A stretch of DNA of 64,000 nucleotides from Thermobaculum terrenum ATCC BAA-798 (lineage in GTDB: Bacteria > Chloroflexota > Chloroflexia > Thermobaculales > Thermobaculaceae), in contig NC_013526.1 of the NCBI RefSeq assembly GCF_000025005.1, forward strand, positions 186,001 to 250,000, in the 5' to 3' direction. Positions 16,393-24,837 of this stretch are shown piece after piece; position 1 is the first letter of the stretch; the number at the start of each line of letters is the position of its first letter. The notes beneath the pieces are model-generated. The model was not told the origin of the DNA. It saw only the letters and a list, made by a program, of their open reading frames with translations, and ran no database searches. A program made the position numbers and the translations under genes.

Positions 16393-17011
16393 CCTCCGAC
16401 CGCTCCATCGTGGCCATGAGGCGGGACTCCCCCTTCCTGATGGCCACGGCGACCAGCAGCAGGGCGGCCACCAGCCCGGCGACGGACACAAGCCTCATGG
16501 GTCCCTCCAGCTCGGAGATGCGGGCCCCGAGGAAGTAGCTCAGGAGGCCGTAGGCCGTGGCCCAGGTGATGCCACCGAGGGCGTTGTACAGCAGGAAGGA
16601 CTCCCAGAGCATGGCGTTGACGCCCGCCAGGAAGGCCGCCCAAGTCCGCAGGATGGACACGAAGCGCCCAAAGAACACGATCCGTCCTCCATAGCGGGCG
16701 AAGAGCCACCTGCCCAGCGCCAGCCGCCTCTCGTCCAGCCGGAGGTACCTGCCGAAGCGCTCCAGCAGCCTTTGGCCGCCGGTGCGCCCGATCCAGTAGC
16801 CCAGGTTGTCGCCCGCGATCGCCGCGGCCGAGGCCGTGAGTATCACCCACCGGACGTCCAGGACGTGGGAGGTGCCGGCCAGCACGCCGGCGGCGATCAG
16901 CATAGTCTCCCCGGGCACAGGGATGCCGGTGCTCTCCGCGGCGACGAGCAGGAAGAGCGCCAGGTAGCCGTACGTGCCCAACAGGTGGCCAGCGTCCAGG
17001 TGCGGTGCCAT
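16364..17011 (-). CDS. DedA-family membrane protein
   Basis: A 215-residue inner-membrane protein of the DedA/SNARE-associated family. It has the N-terminal re-entrant motif (ESTGIPVPGETMLIAAG), the conserved GYWIGRTGGQRLLERFG and FFGRFVSILRTWAAFLAGVN segments, and several membrane helices. Family members are linked to lipid scrambling/flipping and membrane homeostasis; the substrate here is unknown. Its 3' end overlaps that of the transporter gene on the other strand by 29 bases. It is separated from the upstream HAD gene by about 90 bases, so they may share a transcript. Confidence 0.88.
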   Translation of the reverse strand: MAPHLDAGHLLGTYGYLALFLLVAAESTGIPVPGETMLIAAGVLAGTSHVLDVRWVILTASAAAIAGDNLGYWIGRTGGQRLLERFGRYLRLDERRLALGRWLFARYGGRIVFFGRFVSILRTWAAFLAGVNAMLWESFLLYNALGGITWATAYGLLSYFLGARISELEGPMRLVSVAGLVAALLLVAVAIRKGESRLMATMERSEATSPGDRAR

Positions 17012-17102
17012 ATCAGCCCCACCAACCGGGAGGGGCGAGCGATGTGCGAGGGCATGCGTGCCTCATAATGAGAGTATGAGACAAGATGGCCCCGGAGGCA
17101 AG

Positions 17103-17903
17103 CTACGGGCTGCCCGCTGCCGACCGCACGGCGGACAGGAAGTGGTCCACGAAGTCCGGGAAGGAGTCGTGCACCTCGTCCGGTGGGGGGTCGTAGCGCG
17201 CCTCGTCGCCCGGACGGTACTTCCCGGTCCGCACCAACACGCCCAGGCCAGCACCAGCCCTCTTGGCGGCGGCCACGTCCACGTCGGCGTCGTCGCCCAC
17301 CATCGCCACATCCCCCAGCTTGAGCCTCATCGAGTGGGCGGCCTCCTCGAACATCTTGGGCTCGGGCTTGCCGAACACGATCGCCTGCCTCCCCGTGGCC
17401 TCCTCGAACAGCGCCACGAAGGGCCCCACGTCCAGGGCTGGACCATCGGGAGCTCGCCAGATGCGTGTCCTCCCGAGGGCTATGAGCTGGGAGCCCCCTA
17501 GCAGAAACCTCAGGATGCGGTTCAACCGGCCGTACGTCACGTCCTCCCCCATGTCGCCGAGCACGACGTAGCGCGGGCGCCTGTCGTCCTCGCGCACGCC
17601 CACCTCCTGGAAGTCCTCCTTGGCCTCGTCCCTGACGGCCAGGTAGGCGGAAGCCCGCTTGGAGACGAGGAACCTAGCTGCAGCCACCGCGGGGGTGAAT
17701 ATCTCCTCGGTGTCCACTGAGTAGCCCATGGACTGCAGTCGCATCGCCAGCGCCCGCCTGCTGCGCTGGGAGGAGTTGGAGACTAAGCGGTAGGGAACGC
17801 CCTCGGAGGCGAGGGCCCTTAGAGCCTCAGGCCCGCGGGGCACGGACCTACCCGCGTCCACCAACACCCCATCTATATCCAGTAGCAAACCTTTGATCTG
17901 CAT
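17103..17903 (-). CDS. HAD-superfamily (subclass IIA) phosphatase
   Basis: The 266-residue protein shows HAD motif I at the extreme N-terminus (LLLDIDGVLVD; nucleophile Asp9, acid/base Asp11), motif II in LVSNSSQ, motif III Lys in FGKPEPKMF and motif IV in MVGDDADVDV. The C2a cap lies between motifs II and III. It resembles the TIGR01458/HDHD2-type branch of p-nitrophenyl/phospholysine phosphatases. The physiological substrate is not predictable. The start ATG has a GGTGGTAGG-like ribosome site, and a perfect ATTGTACAAT palindrome lies at 17936-17945 upstream. Confidence 0.87.
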   Translation of the reverse strand: MQIKGLLLDIDGVLVDAGRSVPRGPEALRALASEGVPYRLVSNSSQRSRRALAMRLQSMGYSVDTEEIFTPAVAAARFLVSKRASAYLAVRDEAKEDFQEVGVREDDRRPRYVVLGDMGEDVTYGRLNRILRFLLGGSQLIALGRTRIWRAPDGPALDVGPFVALFEEATGRQAIVFGKPEPKMFEEAAHSMRLKLGDVAMVGDDADVDVAAAKRAGAGLGVLVRTGKYRPGDEARYDPPPDEVHDSFPDFVDHFLSAVRSAAGSP

Positions 17904-17977
17904 TACCTACCACCTGCCTAATGATCCTACAGCCGATTGTACAATAATTGTGGAATGGAAATTATCCCTGGCAGCTC

Positions 17978-18006
17978 TTGACAAAAAAATGCATAAGATA
18001 TATCTT
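17978..18006 (+). promoter_or_regulatory. Promoter of the peptide transporter operon
   Basis: TTGACA (17978-17983), 17 bases, then TATCTT (18001-18006) in an AT-rich stretch about 70 bases before the GTG of the ATPase gene. Near-consensus -35 and optimal spacing suggest a strong vegetative promoter. Confidence 0.65.
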
Positions 18007-18078
18007 TTACCGCAGGTAGTAAACGAACCATATAATTTAGTCTCTTTATAATCTTTAGTTTACAGGAAGGGAGCATTA

Positions 18079-19125
18079 GTGGCAGGAGAAGATAGGAATG
18101 GGCACTTGCCTATCTTGCGGATACGCCATCTCACGAAGCACTTCCCCGTTGGCACGCTCTTCTCGCGCAAGAGCGTGCACGCCCTGGAGGACGTGAGCTT
18201 CGACATAGGTAAGGGCAAGGTGGTCGCCCTGGTAGGGGAGTCGGGCAGCGGCAAGAGCACCACTGCTCGACTCATAGCCAGGCTCATACCGGCGACGAGC
18301 GGCGAGATCGTCTTCAAGGGTCGGAACGTCCTCAAGGAGGAGCCCCGCAAGGCCTCGCTGGAGTACCGCAGCCAGGTGCAGATGGTGTTCCAGGACCCCT
18401 TTGGGTCGCTCAACCCCGTGCACACGATCCGACATCACCTGGAGCGCCCGCTGCTGATCCACAAGAAGGTGCGGGGCAAGGAGGAGCTCCGGGACAGGGT
18501 GCATGAGCTGTTGGCGTCCGTGGGGCTCAATCCCCCCGAGGACTTCGCCTCCAAGTACCCCCACCAGCTCTCGGGCGGGCAGAGGCAGAGGGTGGCGTTT
18601 GCCCGGGCCCTGGCCGTGGATCCCGAGCTGATGCTCGCGGACGAGCCCATCTCGATGCTGGACGTCTCGATCCGCATAGGCATCCTCAACCTCATGGAGC
18701 GCCTGAAGGAGGAGCGGGGCATCAGCTATCTTTACATAACTCATGATATCGCCAGCGCCCGCTACATAGGGGACGAGGTCAACGTCATGTACGCCGGCCG
18801 CATGGTGGAGGGCGGGGACAGCGAGGCGGTGATCACGCGTCCCGCGCACCCCTACACGCGCCTGCTGCTCTCGGCGGTGCCGGATCCCCATGCGGGGCTG
18901 CGCAAGCGAGGAGTGGAGGCTAGGGGAGAGGTGCCATCGCTTATAGATCCTCCCCCTGGATGTCCGTTTGCCCCCAGGTGCCCTCACGTCATGGACATCT
19001 GTAGGAAGGTGATGCCCGGGGTCGAGGTGGTGGAGCCCAACCACTGGGTGCGCTGCCATCTGTACGGCCCTGGGAGGGACGTGGAGGTCGATAGCTCTCG
19101 AGCTGTGAGCTCATCTAGTACCTGA
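18079..19125 (+). CDS. Oligopeptide-type ABC transporter ATPase (OppF-like)
   Basis: This 348-residue ATP-binding subunit belongs to a peptide/nickel-class importer. Walker A is GESGSGKST, the signature is LSGGQRQR and Walker B is LMLADEP. The C-terminal oligopeptide-transporter extension (CPFAPRCPHVMDIC, then WVRCHLYG) carries the four cysteines that in this family can hold an iron-sulfur cluster. Start is GTG with GGAAGGGAG upstream. It is the first gene of a five-gene unit whose order (ATPase, binding protein, permease, permease, ATPase) is unusual, since the two ATPases flank the set. Confidence 0.92.
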   Translation: MAGEDRNGHLPILRIRHLTKHFPVGTLFSRKSVHALEDVSFDIGKGKVVALVGESGSGKSTTARLIARLIPATSGEIVFKGRNVLKEEPRKASLEYRSQVQMVFQDPFGSLNPVHTIRHHLERPLLIHKKVRGKEELRDRVHELLASVGLNPPEDFASKYPHQLSGGQRQRVAFARALAVDPELMLADEPISMLDVSIRIGILNLMERLKEERGISYLYITHDIASARYIGDEVNVMYAGRMVEGGDSEAVITRPAHPYTRLLLSAVPDPHAGLRKRGVEARGEVPSLIDPPPGCPFAPRCPHVMDICRKVMPGVEVVEPNHWVRCHLYGPGRDVEVDSSRAVSSSST

Positions 19126-19142
19126 GGGTTGTTGTGCGCTGT

Positions 19143-19156
19143 AAAGGAGGTGATCC
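19143..19156 (+). other. Extended Shine-Dalgarno sequence without a start codon
   Basis: AAAGGAGGTGATCC is fully complementary to the universal 3' end of bacterial 16S rRNA over 14 bases. No ATG, GTG or TTG frame of any length starts at the normal distance. It sits about 100 bases before the real start of the binding-protein gene (19255), which has its own ribosome site. It may act as a ribosome standby site or mRNA stabiliser, or be the remnant of a lost gene. Confidence 0.5.
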
Positions 19157-19254
19157 TATAGGGTAGGTCTGCAGCCCTTTTCTCTGGTCTTGCCCACATA
19201 CTGTCCATATCAGTGTTCGATTCACATACATGTTTACAGAAAGGAGTAGCTAGT

Positions 19255-21138
19255 ATGGCAGAAGGCAACAAGCTCGACAGGAGGAAGTTCCTGCGCATGT
19301 CAGCTGCGGCGGCCGGCAGTGTGGTGTTGGTGGCGTGTGGGGGCGGGGCCGGTGGGACTCCCACTACTACTACCGGAGGGGCGGCTTCTCCTAGCCCATC
19401 TGGAGCATCTCCCAGCCCTTCCGCGGCCTCACCATCACCCAGCCCCTCTGGTGCCTCGCCCAGCCCGTCCGGAGCTTCTCCCAGCTCATCAGCCGCATCG
19501 CCATCCCCTTCACCTGCGCAGACGCCAGCTGCTTCCCCGGCAGCAAGCACGACCCCAGGTGGCACTACAGGGGGCGGCAAGGCGCTCACGGTCTCCGCGC
19601 AGCTGCAGTCTACCTGGATACGTAACTTCAACCCGTTCTCGGCCAACAACCTTTGGCCGACTACCAACGGCATTTACGAACCCTTAATCATATACAACAC
19701 TGTCAAGCAGCAGGTGGTGCCATGGCTCGCCACTAAGTGGGAGTGGAGTGATGACAACAAGACCCTTACTTTCACCATACGCGATGGTGTCAAGTGGTCC
19801 GATGGTCAACCCATGACTGCCAAGGACGTAGAGTTTACATTTAATTATATGCACCAGAACAAAGGTCTTGTAGGTGGTGGGTCTGGAGCCTGGGAGTACC
19901 TAGCTTCGGTCAAGGCGCTGGACGAGAAGACCGTGCAGTTCAAGTTCAAGAAGCTCTATACCATCGGCTTCTACGATATAGGTGGGCAGGTAATCGTGCC
20001 GGAGCACATCTGGAAAGATATCAAGGATCCTGCGAAGTTCACCAACCCCAATCCTGTAGCTACCGGACCGTTCACGCAGGTCAAGACCTTCCGAAATCAG
20101 GTGTACGAGCTGGGGAAGAACCCTAACTACTGGCAGCAGGGCAAGCCCTACGTAGAGGTCCTACGCATGCCGGCTTATCCAGGTAATGATCAGGCCAACC
20201 TGGCGACGATCAAGGGAGAGGTGGATTGGGCTGCAAACTTCATCCCCGACATCCAGCGCACCTTTGTGGCCAAGGACCCGCAGCACTTCGGCTATTGGTT
20301 CCCAGCCTTGGGTGCGGATGTGATGCTCTACTTGAATACTACTAAGAAGCCCTTCGATGACCCCAACGTTCGCAAGGCCATCAGCATGGCGATCAACCGT
20401 GACCAGATAGCCAAGGTTGCTGAGTACAATTACACTCACCCAGCAGACGCCACAGGGCTGAGCGACGCCTACAGTACCTGGAAGAGCCAGGAGGCCGTAC
20501 AGAAGGGAGATTGGGTCAAGTACGACCCCAACAAGGCCAACCAGATGCTGGACGCTGCCGGCCTCAGGAGAGGAGCTGGAGGCATCCGCACCTTCCAGGG
20601 CAGGCCGCTGGTTTATCAGCTGTACGTGGTTGCTGGGTGGACGGACTGGGTGTCTGCTTGCCAGATAATGGCGCAGAACCTTAAGCAGGTGGGCATCAAC
20701 GTATCCGTCAAGAGCTACGACTACAACGTCTGGTTCGACAAGGTGCAGAAGGGAGACTTCGATATGTCCATCGGCTGGAGCTCAGGTGGCCCCACGCCCT
20801 TCAACTTCTATAGAGGACAGATGTCGCGTCTGACTTACCAACCTATAGGTACGCCCTCGGGCGAGAACTGGCACAGGTACAAGAACGATCAGGCCGACAA
20901 GCTACTGGATCAGTTCGCTTCGACCTCGGACATTAACGAGCAGAAGAAGATCGCTGAGCAGTTGCAGCTGCTGTTCGTGGAGAATGCGCCCTCCCTGCCA
21001 TTATTCCCGGGCCCGATGTGGTACGAATACAACACCCGCAGGTTTACAGACTTCCCCAACGAGAAAAACCCCTATGCTGTAGGATCCACCTGGATGCCCG
21101 AGGCATTGATAGTGCTAACCACGGTTAAGCCGGAGTAG
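19255..21138 (+). CDS. Peptide-binding lipoprotein (SBP family 5), Tat-exported
   Basis: This 627-residue extracytoplasmic receptor feeds the transporter encoded around it. The N-terminus has a twin-arginine motif (DRRKFLRMS) and a lipobox ending LVAC, so it should be folded before export and anchored by lipid. Residues about 30-115 form a Ser/Pro/Ala/Gly tether built from repeats of the type SPSPSGA. The family 5 fold follows, with the typical WSDDNKTLTFTIRDGVKWSDG segment near the start. ATG 19255 has AAAGGAG upstream. Ligand class (peptide, sugar oligomer or other) is not predictable from the sequence alone. Confidence 0.92.
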   Translation: MAEGNKLDRRKFLRMSAAAAGSVVLVACGGGAGGTPTTTTGGAASPSPSGASPSPSAASPSPSPSGASPSPSGASPSSSAASPSPSPAQTPAASPAASTTPGGTTGGGKALTVSAQLQSTWIRNFNPFSANNLWPTTNGIYEPLIIYNTVKQQVVPWLATKWEWSDDNKTLTFTIRDGVKWSDGQPMTAKDVEFTFNYMHQNKGLVGGGSGAWEYLASVKALDEKTVQFKFKKLYTIGFYDIGGQVIVPEHIWKDIKDPAKFTNPNPVATGPFTQVKTFRNQVYELGKNPNYWQQGKPYVEVLRMPAYPGNDQANLATIKGEVDWAANFIPDIQRTFVAKDPQHFGYWFPALGADVMLYLNTTKKPFDDPNVRKAISMAINRDQIAKVAEYNYTHPADATGLSDAYSTWKSQEAVQKGDWVKYDPNKANQMLDAAGLRRGAGGIRTFQGRPLVYQLYVVAGWTDWVSACQIMAQNLKQVGINVSVKSYDYNVWFDKVQKGDFDMSIGWSSGGPTPFNFYRGQMSRLTYQPIGTPSGENWHRYKNDQADKLLDQFASTSDINEQKKIAEQLQLLFVENAPSLPLFPGPMWYEYNTRRFTDFPNEKNPYAVGSTWMPEALIVLTTVKPE

Positions 21139-21146
21139 TAAGTACG

Positions 21147-21175
21147 TGGTGTCGGGGTTTTCTCTCCCGACACCA
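21147..21175 (+). terminator. Intercistronic stem-loop after the binding-protein gene
   Basis: TGGTGTCGGG pairs perfectly with CCCGACACCA around a 9-base loop, nine bases after the binding-protein stop. No T-tract follows. Such structures commonly protect the binding-protein mRNA end or partly terminate, giving excess receptor over permease. Confidence 0.6.
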
Positions 21176-21208
21176 TCGATCCTTTGAGTGAGGGAAAGGA
21201 ACGGTGCT

Positions 21209-22186
21209 ATGAGGTTCTTGCTAAGGAGGATAAGTTTCTACTTGATAGCAGCCTGGGCTTCCATCACGCTGAACTTCTTCCTGCCGCGCGCCATGCCGGG
21301 GGACCCGGCATCGGTGATCTTCGCGTCCTTCAGGGGGCAGCTTCGGCCCGAGCAGCTGCAGAGCCTCAAGGAGGCCTACGGCTTCGTGGAGGGTCCACTG
21401 TGGAAGCAGTACCTAACGTACCTGGGGCAGATAGCATCCCTCAACTTCGGGATCTCCATCTCGTCCTTCCCGGCGAAGGTTACCACCGTGATATCCACGG
21501 GCCTAGCCTGGACCCTACTGCTGGGCGCTGTGACCCTCGTCATAGGCTTCCTCCTGGGGAACTTCCTGGGGGTGCTGGCAGCCTGGAAGCGGGGAGGTTG
21601 GGTGGACACGGTGCTGCCTCCTCTGACTATATTCGTGGGGTCATTCCCGTACTTCTGGTTAGCGATGCTACTCCTCTTCCTGTTGGGATTCAAAATGGGC
21701 GTATTCCCTATGGGGCATGCGTACGCCGATAACCTGGCGCCCCAGCTCAGCCTGAGGTTCGTATGGAGCGTGATCTACCACATGATCCTGCCAGCCCTCA
21801 CGATCATCGTCGTCTCGATCGGTGGGTGGCTGCTCGGGATGCGCAACACGATGATCTCGGTGCTCGGGGAGGACTACGTGACGATGGCCGAGGCCAAGGG
21901 GTTACCCCAGCGGCGGGTGATGCTGAACTACGCCGCCCGCAACGCCCTGCTGCCGAGCGTCACCTCGTTCGGCATGGCGCTGGGCTTCGTCGTCAGCGGC
22001 CAAATAGTCACGGAGATAGTGTTCAGCTACCCGGGGGTTGGCTATCAGCTCTACAGGGCTGTGCAGAACCTCGACTACCCACTCATGCAGGCGCTGTTCC
22101 TGATGATCACCCTGGCGGTGCTCGTGGCCAATCTGTTGGTGGATATACTCTATGTAAGGCTTGATCCTCGCGTGAGGGTCAGGTAG
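21209..22186 (+). CDS. Peptide ABC transporter permease (OppB-like)
   Basis: A 325-residue inner-membrane permease with six predicted helices. It carries the N-terminal OppB hallmark (TLNFFLPRAMPGDP) and the cytoplasmic coupling loop EDYVTMAEAKGLPQRRVM (EAA-like motif). ATG 21209 is preferred over a GTG 21 bases earlier because AAAGGAA is at the proper distance. It lies directly after the stem-loop that follows the binding-protein gene. It forms the pore with the second permease 16 bases downstream. Confidence 0.92.
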   Translation: MRFLLRRISFYLIAAWASITLNFFLPRAMPGDPASVIFASFRGQLRPEQLQSLKEAYGFVEGPLWKQYLTYLGQIASLNFGISISSFPAKVTTVISTGLAWTLLLGAVTLVIGFLLGNFLGVLAAWKRGGWVDTVLPPLTIFVGSFPYFWLAMLLLFLLGFKMGVFPMGHAYADNLAPQLSLRFVWSVIYHMILPALTIIVVSIGGWLLGMRNTMISVLGEDYVTMAEAKGLPQRRVMLNYAARNALLPSVTSFGMALGFVVSGQIVTEIVFSYPGVGYQLYRAVQNLDYPLMQALFLMITLAVLVANLLVDILYVRLDPRVRVR

Positions 22187-22202
22187 AGCTGCGGAGGTAG
22201 AG

Positions 22203-23237
22203 ATGGCAACTACGGATCCCAAGGACAAGGTAGATACCGTGGAGGTGTCGCCCACGGGGCAGGCGACCGTGATCCCCACCGGCCTGCCGGCTGCCAGGGC
22301 CGAGCGCTGGCGCTGGGTGAGGATGATGCTCTCCAACCGCAAGGCCCTGGTGGGGTTCGTGATCATAGGCGTGTTCATCCTGATGGCGATCTTCGCGCCT
22401 ATCATAGCCCCCGGCGACCCCAACGCCTTCGTCGGCCCGCCCAATCAGCCTCCCTCCAGGCAGTACATCCTGGGCACCAACGGCCAGGGGGCCGACATGT
22501 TCGCCCAGCTGGTGTGGGGCGCCAGGACATCCCTGGGCATAGCGTTCGCGGTCGGTATAGTCACCACGCTCGTAGGCATAGTGATAGGCATGACCGCCGG
22601 CTACGTCGGCGGCAGAGTGGACGACGTCCTGTCGATGTTCATGAACATCGTGCTGATCATCCCGGGGCTGCCGCTGTTGGTGGTCCTGGCCACCTTCCTG
22701 CCTCCCGGGCCGCTGACGATAGTGCTGGTGCTGGCGGCCACCGGTTGGCCCTGGGGTGCCAGGGTGCTCCGATCGCAGACGCTGTCGTTGCGGGAGAAGG
22801 ACTTCGTGGCCGCGGCGATCGTGAGCGGTGAGAGCACCCCGCGCATCATCTTCAGGGAGATACTGCCCAACATGACCTCCATCGTCGTGGCCGGCTTCTT
22901 CGGGAGCGTGACCTACGCTATAGGTGCCGAGGCAGGGCTCGAGTTCCTGGGCCTGGGCAACGTGAGCACCGTCACCTGGGGCACGATCCTGTTCTGGGCG
23001 CAAAACAATGCAGGGCTGCTCACCGGCGCCTGGTGGACGTTCGTCCCCGCTGGCCTGGCCATAGCCCTGGTGGCTTTCGCATTCTCTCTAATCAACTACG
23101 CTGTGGATGAGATCACGAATCCGAGACTTCGAGCAGAAAGGGAAGGTTCCTATGTCCTCAGAAAGCACAAGATCCCGTTCAGCAGAGCCACGCCTGTCCT
23201 CAGAGCCGAGCAGGAAAGCGCTGCTGGAGGTCGATGA
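22203..23237 (+). CDS. Peptide ABC transporter permease (OppC-like)
   Basis: The 344-residue partner permease has a long cytoplasmic N-terminal tail, the OppC N-domain (LVGFVIIGVFILMAIFAPII then YILGTNGQGADMF) and a BPD-type coupling loop (REKDFVAAAIVSGESTPRII). Six helices are predicted. Its C-terminal tail extends well past the last helix (NPRLRAEREGSYVLRKHKI) and its final 86 bases overlap the start of the downstream ATPase gene in another frame. Confidence 0.92.
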   Translation: MATTDPKDKVDTVEVSPTGQATVIPTGLPAARAERWRWVRMMLSNRKALVGFVIIGVFILMAIFAPIIAPGDPNAFVGPPNQPPSRQYILGTNGQGADMFAQLVWGARTSLGIAFAVGIVTTLVGIVIGMTAGYVGGRVDDVLSMFMNIVLIIPGLPLLVVLATFLPPGPLTIVLVLAATGWPWGARVLRSQTLSLREKDFVAAAIVSGESTPRIIFREILPNMTSIVVAGFFGSVTYAIGAEAGLEFLGLGNVSTVTWGTILFWAQNNAGLLTGAWWTFVPAGLAIALVAFAFSLINYAVDEITNPRLRAEREGSYVLRKHKIPFSRATPVLRAEQESAAGGR

Positions 23238-24246
23238 CCTGCATGTGGAGTACGTCACCGGCAGGGGGCCGGTGAGGGCGGTCGAGGGGGTCTCCTTCTC
23301 GATCGCCCCGGGCGAGGTGTTCGGGCTGGCAGGTGAGTCAGGCTGCGGCAAGTCCACGGTGGCACACGCGATCATGCGCATTTTGCGCCCGCCGGCGATC
23401 ATCACCGGCGGCAGGATAGCCTTCCAGGGTAGGGACGTGCTGGCCATGAGTGACGAGGAGCTGGAGCGCTTCCGCTGGGCGTCCGTGTCCATGGTCTTCC
23501 AGAGCGCCATGAACTCGCTCAACCCCGTCATGACCATCGGAGACCAGATCGTGGACGCGATCACCTCTCACTCGGACCTCTCCAAGAAGCAGGCCTGGGA
23601 GAGAGCGGCCGAGCTGCTGGAGATCGTGGGCATAGAGCCCTCCCGCCTGCGCTCCTACCCCCACCAGCTGTCGGGAGGCATGCGGCAGAGGGCGGTCATA
23701 GCGACGGCCCTGGCGCTCAACCCGCCCCTCATGATCATGGACGAGCCCACCACGGCGCTCGATGTGGTGGTGCAGAAGGAGATCATGCAGCAGATAGAGG
23801 AGCTCAAGGACAGGCTCGGCTTCTCCATCCTGTTCATCACGCACGACCTGTCGCTCCTGGTGGAGTTCTCCGATCGCATAGCCATCATGTACGCGGGCGA
23901 GATCGTCGAGATGGCCCCGGCGCGCGAGCTGTTCAGCAACCCGCTGCATCCCTACACCTACGGCCTGATGAACTCCTTCCCGTCCATCAGCGGCGAGAAG
24001 CGTAAGCTGACCGGCATCCCGGGATCCCCTCCAGACCTGCTGCACCCTCCCAGCGGGTGCAGGTTCCACCCCAGATGCCCGTACGTCCAGCCCATGTTCA
24101 AGGAGGTAGCGCCCCGCCTGCGTGAGGTGACGCCGGGGCACTTCGTGGCCTGCCACCTGTACGATGGTTGTCAGCCCGGCCAGAGCCAAGTCTCCCTCAA
24201 GGCTGCGGTGGGCGGGGAGCTAAAGTTCGGGGAGATGCCCAAGTAG
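23152..24246 (+). CDS. Oligopeptide-type ABC transporter ATPase (OppD-like)
   Basis: This 364-residue ATPase pairs with the subunit at 18079. Walker A is GESGCGKST, the signature is LSGGMRQR and Walker B is LMIMDEPT. The C-terminal oligopeptide extension contains the Cys residues of GCRFHPRCPYVQ and VACHLYDG. ATG 23152 is chosen for its AAGGGAAGG ribosome site. This makes an 86-base overlap with the permease gene, much longer than the usual 4-base coupling. The gene ends in a 15-bp hairpin shared with the convergent arsR-type gene. Confidence 0.9.
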   Translation: MSSESTRSRSAEPRLSSEPSRKALLEVDDLHVEYVTGRGPVRAVEGVSFSIAPGEVFGLAGESGCGKSTVAHAIMRILRPPAIITGGRIAFQGRDVLAMSDEELERFRWASVSMVFQSAMNSLNPVMTIGDQIVDAITSHSDLSKKQAWERAAELLEIVGIEPSRLRSYPHQLSGGMRQRAVIATALALNPPLMIMDEPTTALDVVVQKEIMQQIEELKDRLGFSILFITHDLSLLVEFSDRIAIMYAGEIVEMAPARELFSNPLHPYTYGLMNSFPSISGEKRKLTGIPGSPPDLLHPPSGCRFHPRCPYVQPMFKEVAPRLREVTPGHFVACHLYDGCQPGQSQVSLKAAVGGELKFGEMPK

Positions 24247-24249
24247 GGT

Positions 24250-24289
24250 ACGGGGAGAGGGTGCTAGTAGGAGGGCACCCCCTCCCCGT
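24250..24289. terminator. Bidirectional hairpin between the ABC operon and the ArsR-type gene
   Basis: ACGGGGAGAGGGTGC (24250-24264) pairs with GCACCCCCTCCCCGT (24275-24289) with a single mismatch. It follows the oppD-like stop by a few bases and overlaps the last codons of the convergent regulator, so it can end both transcripts. Confidence 0.65.
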
Positions 24290-24632
24290 CGAGCTTGCCA
24301 CAGCTGGCGAGCGACCGGGCGAAGTGCTCCACCCTGTCGTTGGCGATCTCCAGCAGCTCCCGGAGCTGCTCGTCGGCTAGGCTGTAGTAGATGAAGCTGC
24401 CCTTGCGGCGGACGGACACCAACCCACACCAGCGCAAGCACGCCAGGTGGTTCGATACCCTGCTCTGGGACATGCCCAGCCTGCTCACGATCTCGGAGAC
24501 GTTCTTCTCCCCCTCCAGCAGGAGCTCCAGGATGCCCATGCGCACGGGGTCCCCCAACACGCGGAAGAACCTGGCCTTGAGCTCCGTGCTGCTGTAGGGC
24601 TCGGGTGCCCCCTGGGTCATGGACTCACTCAA
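24264..24632 (-). CDS. ArsR/SmtB metal-sensing repressor, CmtR-like cysteine pattern
   Basis: A 122-residue winged-helix repressor. The recognition helix region reads MSQSRVSNHLACLRWCGLV. Cys65 and Cys69 in that helix and Cys111 near the C-terminus reproduce, in spacing, the Cys-x3-Cys plus distal Cys site of the Cd/Pb sensor CmtR. Soft metals such as Hg, Cd or Pb are therefore likely inducers. A TCTAT/ATAGA inverted repeat overlapping a TATAAT lies just upstream (24664-24676), suggesting autorepression. It borders the mercury gene island and is the only regulator found there, so it is the best candidate for controlling it. Confidence 0.88.
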   Translation of the reverse strand: MSESMTQGAPEPYSSTELKARFFRVLGDPVRMGILELLLEGEKNVSEIVSRLGMSQSRVSNHLACLRWCGLVSVRRKGSFIYYSLADEQLRELLEIANDRVEHFARSLASCGKLDGEGVPSY

Positions 24633-24663
24633 ACGACGATCCTCCTGTGCGATGTATCCACCC

Positions 24664-24676
24664 TCTATTATATAGA
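24664..24676 (-). promoter_or_regulatory. Candidate ArsR-type operator over a -10
   Basis: TCTAT and ATAGA flank TAT in an inverted repeat that contains TATAAT on the minus strand, 32 bases before the repressor start. Overlap of operator and -10 is typical for autorepressed arsR-family genes. No clear -35 is seen. Confidence 0.45.
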
Positions 24677-24837
24677 CAGAGCAAGCGCCGGGCCTAATCC
24701 CGGGTCTCGGGCGCCCATCAGGGTGTGGCTGGTCCCCACCTAGATGCCGGGGCTGGGCGGGGTCAGCCCTGCCGATCCGAGGGGATCCTCGAGCTGTGGG
24801 GTGCCGAGCGCGGCGGGCGCTGATGCACCCCCGCCGT

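Noticed and set aside
19384-19560. Ser/Pro codon repeats in the binding-protein gene considered as a mobile or CRISPR repeat
   Set aside because: The repetition is in frame and encodes a flexible lipoprotein tether; no spacers or repeat units of constant length.
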